Assembly: GCF_035083965.1 (NCBI RefSeq)
Contig: NC_089731.1
Span: forward strand, 2,016,001 to 2,080,000
DNA: 64,000 bases
Reading direction: 5' to 3'
Source: Branchiostoma lanceolatum
Taxonomy: Eukaryota > Chordata > Leptocardii > Amphioxiformes > Branchiostomatidae
The notes under the pieces are model-generated. The model saw only the letters and a list, made by a program, of their open reading frames with translations. It did no database searches and was not told the origin of the DNA. The first letter of the stretch is position 1. Every line of letters starts with the position of its first letter. Shown here in pieces: positions 59,548 through 64,000 of the stretch. The translations under genes were made by a program, and so were the position numbers.

Positions 59548-62500
59548 TTTTTATTTTTTTTTTTTATTTATTTGTTCAGCTGCGTACAGTGTACCACAGC
59601 CAAGGCTGCCCGACTAGCTACTGCTATTACAAGGGGCTAGCCTTGCTGCAAAAGTACATGATAAAATACAATACATTAGTTAAAAATACAAGTTGCGTTA
59701 GTTAAGAATAAATCATACACACGTACAATCTTACAACTCTTACATTGGATCAATATAGTACATAAACATTCTATGAATACCACTATAAAATCTAAAAGGA
59801 AGAAAATACGGATACGGGATTGTACATTGGAATAGTAGTTCGTACTAGATCGGGGAGATTTAAACAGAGAAGGGGTCCCCCAGTGACTTCCATGCCATAG
59901 TTTTAAAAGTAGAAAGTGAGGGGGCAGTCCGTGTGTCGGATGGAAGGGAGTTCCACAGTTGGGTGGCTCTATAGAAAAAGGCCCTCTGGGTTCTCACACT
60001 TTTTGGTAATTGGAAAGAGAGATTGTTTCCGTTTCTTAGGGAGTATCTAGAATCAATGGATGATGATCTGGTTGGTGGCAGAAGACATTGTAAGTGAGGT
60101 GGACAACGACCGTTGAACAGTTTGTAGAGAGTGGTCACTGTGTGGAGTTTGCGGCGAAAGACGAGCGACGGAAGAGACAGCTGGGAGTAGACGGTGCGGT
60201 AAGAGGGGTACGGAATTCCATGGTGACCACTTATGATTCTTGCCATGCGGTATTGAACAGATTCCACCAGTTTTTCGTCCCGCTTTGTGAGGCCTGACCA
60301 TACAATGTCGGCGTATTCCAAGACCGGTCTAGTCATAATCTTGTACAGCCTGAGCAGTGTGTCCTTAGGCACCTTTTTTCGAAGGGTGCAGAGCATGCCA
60401 GCAGTCCGTCTTGCCTTGTTAGTCGTGGCTTCGACGTGCAGGGTCCATGTGAGTTTGTTGGTAATAGTCACTCCCAGGTGCTTGTGACTATAGACGATTT
60501 GTAGCGTAGTACCGGCCAGGACGACTGGGGGGATCGTTTGTGGGAGGGAGCGGGTAGTAAGGTACATGACTTTACATTTGTCCCCGTTAGCCTCGAGTTT
60601 CCAAAGTAGTAGCCAGTCGGATACAGTCGCCAGATCTCTGTTGAGAGAGTCTACAACAGTTTGGACGGAACGGTGAGCTGTTGAGAGTGAGGTGTCGTCT
60701 GCAAACATGTTCGCGTCGCATGCTGTGCAACTGGAGGCAAGATCGTTAATGTACAAGATGAATAAAGTAGGTCCTAGGACGGAGCCCTGGGGGACGCCAG
60801 CGAGGGGAGTTCTCCAGTCAGATGTTGCGCCGTTGACAACCACTCGCTGACGCCTGTCTGCAAGGTAGCTGGCAAACCACTCGAGCAGCGGCCCACAGAT
60901 CCCATACCCTTCGAGTTTGGCTAGAAGACCCTTGTGCCAAACTTTATCAAAGGCCTTACGCAGGTCCAGGAAAGCACAGCCAACCACCTCTCCCTTGTCC
61001 ATGGCTTTGGTCCATTCATCAGCTAATCGGATCAGTTGGAGTGTTGTGTTGTCGTGCGAGCGGAAGCCACTTTGATGGTGTGTCAGAAGCGGGGAGATGT
61101 GCTCCGTCAGTCTTTTGTTTACTAGGTTTTCTAACACTTTGGGGATGATGTTCAGCAGGGAGATCGGCCTGTAGTTATTGGGGACGTGTCGACTGCCTCC
61201 TTTGTGGATCGGAGTCACATTTGCTTCCTTCCACCTGGACGGAATTTGGCCAAGGGACAGCGACAAGTTGAAGAGTTTGGTTAAGGGTGTTGAGATGTGA
61301 TCTGCAACTCGCCGTAGAAGGTTTGGTGTAATATCATCTGGGCCACACGACTTTCCCACCTTAAGGTTACAGAGTTGCTGGCGAACTTCATCTACTGTTA
61401 CTTGTATCGTTTCCAGGGATGACTCAGGAGAGACAGGTGGAGCAAAGGTGGGTGGAGTATCATCCCTACCGGGTAGGTCTGTCTGCTGTACGAAGTAGTC
61501 GTTCAGTGCTGTGGCTTTCTCTCTGGGAGTGTCAAGAATGTCAGTCCCCACTTTAAGTGCTGGCACGCCCGTCGAAGCTTGTCCCAGGACTGTCTTGGTG
61601 TACTTGAACAGACGTCTCGTGTTTCCACCTTCGACATCCTCCAGGACTTCCCTAATGTAAGTAGCTTCAGCTCGTCTTGTTAGGGCAGTGACCAAGTTTC
61701 TCTGGCTTCTGTAGAGTGACCATGCCTCAGGGGTGTCTTTCTGCTTTGCCTTGGAGTGGAGACGATGTTTCCTGCGAATCGCACTTTTGATCTCCTTGTT
61801 GCCGTAGATCCAAGGTTTTGCAGTTCTTTGCGTTGAGACAAATTTGTGTGGGATATGCTGCTTGCATATTGTGAGAAACATAGCATACCAAGAGTCCCAG
61901 ACTTCATCCATTGATTCATAGACAAAATTTGCATTCCAAGGGGCATTATTAAGGTTTTCACAAAGAGATTCGAGATTTGCTTTGTTATACAACCAGACAA
62001 GCCTTTTGCCACAGGGCCGTGTAGCATTAAGGTTCAGCGTTACAACAGTTGTTAAGTGATCAGAGTCCCCGAGGGGTGCAGTGGTGCCAGTTTGGTTGCA
62101 CATCGCTGGATGAGAAGTGATGATCAGATCGAGTAGGTTTCCACCGCGAGTAGGCTCGTGGAGCATTTGTTCCAGTCCATAGTCCAGGAGAATGCTTTCC
62201 AGCCGACGACCAGGATTGTCTGTGATGTTGGTGCTGAGCCAGTTACTGTTCTTAGCATTAAAGTCCCCTAAGATAATCTTGATAGACTGTGTATAGTTTG
62301 TGGCTCTGTCCAGTTGTGATTCAAAAGTATCGAAAAAGGTATCGTCTGTTGATGGTGGTCTATACGTACAGTTAATCAGGAGACTAACATTGGATTTAGT
62401 TAACTCACACCATACAGATTCAATGTCGTTGTTTTCAAGGTCATTACGTCTTACCGAATATAAATCATCACTAACATATAGTAACACTCCTCCGCCATGC

Positions 62501-62890
62501 CTGTTTCTATCCCTCCGATACAGATGGTAATTTTCAAGTTCAATATCATAATCTGTTACATCTGAGCTTAGCCATGTTTCGGATACACTCAGAATGTCTA
62601 TATGTGATGTTGAAACTAGGGATCTTAGCTCGTCTAACTTTGGCAGTAGGCTTCTTGCATTCAGGTGTACAATGGTGAGCAGGTTCTTGGGATTGGATCC
62701 CGTACTCTGCAGAAGTGTAGTCATGTTTGACAGACCCTTCTTTGAGTCCCTGTCCCCACAGAGTAGTATTGTTATGCAAATCAAGAATTTGAGAAGACAA
62801 AATTGGTTAACTAGCATTTTGACAAATTATAAATACAAATACAACTGTTGTCTCACAAGACACCTATAAAACACTTAACCTAAAAGCTAT
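59548..62890 (-). mobile_element. LINE (CR1/L2-type), copy 2, with complete ORF
   Basis: The 3' A-rich end lies near 59548-59574, then a 3' UTR of about 290 bp and the ORF. The 5' limit is uncertain (somewhere after 62820). Only one long ORF is visible; no ORF1 is found in the following 500 bp. Confidence 0.8.
59860..62817 (-). CDS. LINE endonuclease-reverse transcriptase
   Basis: 985 residues. Apurinic-type endonuclease at about 45-240: IVHLNARSLLPKLDEL, SETWLS, GGGVLLYV, ILGDFNAKN, GDSDHL. Reverse transcriptase at about 500-760: VTPIHKGGS, NYRPISLL, FLDLRKAFDKVWH, GVPQGSVLGP, FADDTS, with HLGVTI afterwards. C-terminal domain ends near FYRATQLWNSLP. It nicks target DNA and copies its own RNA at the nick. 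The first 30 residues are hydrophobic and may precede the true start (an internal Met follows at about 32). Motif set suits the CR1/L2/Jockey group; the exact clade is not settled. Confidence 0.88.
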   Translation of the reverse strand: MLVNQFCLLKFLICITILLCGDRDSKKGLSNMTTLLQSTGSNPKNLLTIVHLNARSLLPKLDELRSLVSTSHIDILSVSETWLSSDVTDYDIELENYHLYRRDRNRHGGGVLLYVSDDLYSVRRNDLENNDIESVWCELTKSNVSLLINCTYRPPSTDDTFFDTFESQLDRATNYTQSIKIILGDFNAKNSNWLSTNITDNPGRRLESILLDYGLEQMLHEPTRGGNLLDLIITSHPAMCNQTGTTAPLGDSDHLTTVVTLNLNATRPCGKRLVWLYNKANLESLCENLNNAPWNANFVYESMDEVWDSWYAMFLTICKQHIPHKFVSTQRTAKPWIYGNKEIKSAIRRKHRLHSKAKQKDTPEAWSLYRSQRNLVTALTRRAEATYIREVLEDVEGGNTRRLFKYTKTVLGQASTGVPALKVGTDILDTPREKATALNDYFVQQTDLPGRDDTPPTFAPPVSPESSLETIQVTVDEVRQQLCNLKVGKSCGPDDITPNLLRRVADHISTPLTKLFNLSLSLGQIPSRWKEANVTPIHKGGSRHVPNNYRPISLLNIIPKVLENLVNKRLTEHISPLLTHHQSGFRSHDNTTLQLIRLADEWTKAMDKGEVVGCAFLDLRKAFDKVWHKGLLAKLEGYGICGPLLEWFASYLADRRQRVVVNGATSDWRTPLAGVPQGSVLGPTLFILYINDLASSCTACDANMFADDTSLSTAHRSVQTVVDSLNRDLATVSDWLLLWKLEANGDKCKVMYLTTRSLPQTIPPVVLAGTTLQIVYSHKHLGVTITNKLTWTLHVEATTNKARRTAGMLCTLRKKVPKDTLLRLYKIMTRPVLEYADIVWSGLTKRDEKLVESVQYRMARIISGHHGIPYPSYRTVYSQLSLPSLVFRRKLHTVTTLYKLFNGRCPPHLQCLLPPTRSSSIDSRYSLRNGNNLSFQLPKSVRTQRAFFYRATQLWNSLPSDTRTAPSLSTFKTMAWKSLGDPFSV

Positions 62891-63352
62891 ACAGCTAATG
62901 TGGATACGGCCTGACACAAAGTGACGGGCGATTGTGTACTTTCTGTCTAACTTTCCGTGTTACAAGTGTAAATACAAAGGTAGTTCTCAAGATATATACA
63001 CAGATACTTCTGTAAAATTACACTAACACCCTATGTTACAGTAAAAATATGGCAAGGAATGGTAAAAATTACAAGATTGCGAGTGAGGAGTGGTCAGAGG
63101 TTGGAATCGTGCCGCCCTCCCCCATCACTAGAGTAGTCAAACAGATGGGATGTTTTGGCGTCTTAAAACACGTCTGAACAAGGTATTTCTCGAAAAACTT
63201 TTGAAAGACAAGTTTTGGGACAACGGTAAGAGTAATGGACTGGTAATAATTTACATGAATGGTTTGTCTAAAATAAGATATATGGCAAATTAAGAGCTGA
63301 CCAACTCACACTGGTAAAAATATGGCTGACCCCCTTCCTGACCTCTGACCTC
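62891..63352. other. Unannotated stretch upstream of the LINE
   Basis: AT-rich sequence with no convincing ORF. Part may be the LINE 5' UTR. I see no target-site duplication that would fix the 5' end. Confidence 0.5.
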
Positions 63353-63789
63353 TGGCAGGTTTTTTACGTGTTTTTAGGCGTTTTTGTCGGGCTTTCTACT
63401 TTGTCATGGTTTCTTTCTATCATCTAGTGTGGGTTAAAGATAGAAAGAAACCATGACAAAGTAGAAAGCCCGACAGAAACGCCTAAAAACACGTCAAAAA
63501 CCTGCCGGACCCACTCCTCTGCTTGGAGAGTAAGTTTCACGGCCGTTCAAGGAAGTTCACTCCAAGACGAGGAAGTTCACTCCAGGACAGCGTGCCAGGC
63601 CGTGAAACTTACTCTCCAAGCAGAGGAGTGGGTCCGGCAGGTTTTTGACGTGTTTTTAGGCGTTTCTGTCGGGCTTTCTACTTTGTCATGGTTTCTTTCT
63701 ATCTTTAACCCACACTAGATGATAGAAAGAAACCATGACAAAGTAGAAAGCCCGACAAAAACGCCTAAAAACACGTAAAAAACCTGCCA
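63353..63789. repeat. Large palindrome made of two hairpin MITEs
   Basis: Arms 63353-63544 and 63598-63789, 192 bp each, nearly perfectly complementary, around a 53-bp spacer holding two GGAAGTTCACTCCA repeats. Each arm is itself a hairpin (TAGAAAGAAACCATGACAAA and its complement). The string CTCTGCTTGGAGAGTA near each element end is the terminus of the MITE at 11235-11408. Confidence 0.9.
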
Positions 63790-63859
63790 GACCCACTCCT
63801 CTGCTTGGAGAGTAGTGAAACTGTGATGTCTGCACATTTCTTTGCTAACACATGATATT

Positions 63860-64000
63860 TCGTATAAACAAGATGTATCTTTCCAGGACCACGCCATATT
63901 TTCCTTGCTCGTTCTCAGATTAAAAAGAAAAACAAACTAAGTTGAATAAAAGGTCAACGTACTCCGGTTGTTAGTGACCCTGCCTCTGGACTTGTTGTGA
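63860..64000. other. Flank resembling 2600-2700
   Basis: CTTTCCAGGACCACGCCA and GTTCTCAGATTAAAAAGAAAA parallel TTTTCCAGGGCCACACCA and GTTCTCGGATTAAACAGAAAA near 2605-2655. It continues the paralogy seen between 1430-2100 and 38030-38720 and suggests that another lectin-type gene may begin beyond the window. Confidence 0.5.

Larger units (their letters stand above)
42857..62235. repeat. Tandem duplication, copy 2 (19,379 bp)
   Basis: Direct repeat of 23478-42856. It contains a left-truncated Polinton (42857-50248), seven lectin exons, all intervening repeats and the 3' two thirds of the LINE. Beyond 62236 the LINE continues into unduplicated sequence. Confidence 0.95.

Noticed and set aside
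63566..63577. GACGAGGAAGTT as target duplication of the LINE (same 12-mer at 40159 and 59538)
   Set aside because: The downstream copy lies at the centre of the MITE palindrome, so the LINE would have to include half of it. The match is probably fortuitous.

Overview
The window looks like nuclear DNA of a lower deuterostome, most likely an amphioxus (Branchiostoma). The reasons are a multi-exon, exon-shuffled lectin gene with short introns, many tRNA-derived SINEs, hairpin MITEs and CR1-like LINE 3' ends, and a large Polinton. The species is an inference from style; no marker gene proves it.

Layout. Positions 1-3546 are intergenic. A host gene on the + strand has 18 coding exons from 3653 to 35602, and every splice phase agrees (2943 coding bases, 980 residues). 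It encodes a secreted protein: signal peptide, coiled-coil neck, GON domain, C-type lectin domain (CTLD), hevein-like 8-Cys module, kringle, two PLAT-like modules and a terminal CTLD. In the intron after the kringle exon sits a complete Polinton/Maverick (adintovirus-like) element, 14411-30869 (16,459 bp), with AG...CT inverted termini and the 6-bp target duplication AGGAAC. Its left half reads rightward: protein-primed DNA polymerase B in three exons, packaging ATPase and two small proteins. Its right half reads leftward: a protein with two PC4-like domains, a Cys-rich protein, chromodomain integrase, penton-type minor capsid protein, pVI-like basic protein, major capsid protein and adenain-type protease. 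A well-formed tRNA-Asp(GUC) gene lies inside its right end.

Downstream of the host gene come a three-unit tandem repeat split by a PIF/Harbinger-like non-autonomous element, a segment paralogous to the upstream flank of the host gene, LINE 3' fragments, and a CR1/L2-type LINE on the - strand.

The main large-scale feature is a tandem duplication: 23478-42856 is repeated as 42857-62235 (19,379 bp, constant offset). All translated ORFs are identical between copies, and the junction has no microhomology. The second copy therefore holds a Polinton lacking polymerase, ATPase and left terminus, plus a second set of the host gene's seven 3' exons. The junction fuses, exactly at a codon boundary, the first 143 codons of the Polinton protease to codons 195-985 of the LINE protein, giving an open 934-codon chimera. 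This is either a very recent rearrangement or an assembly artefact; the sequence alone cannot decide. After 62236 the rest of the LINE, its 5' flank and a 192-bp-arm palindrome close the window.

The Polinton genes together specify self-synthesis (polymerase), integration (integrase) and virion formation (two capsid proteins, pVI-like protein, protease, ATPase). All of these frames are open, so the element looks young.
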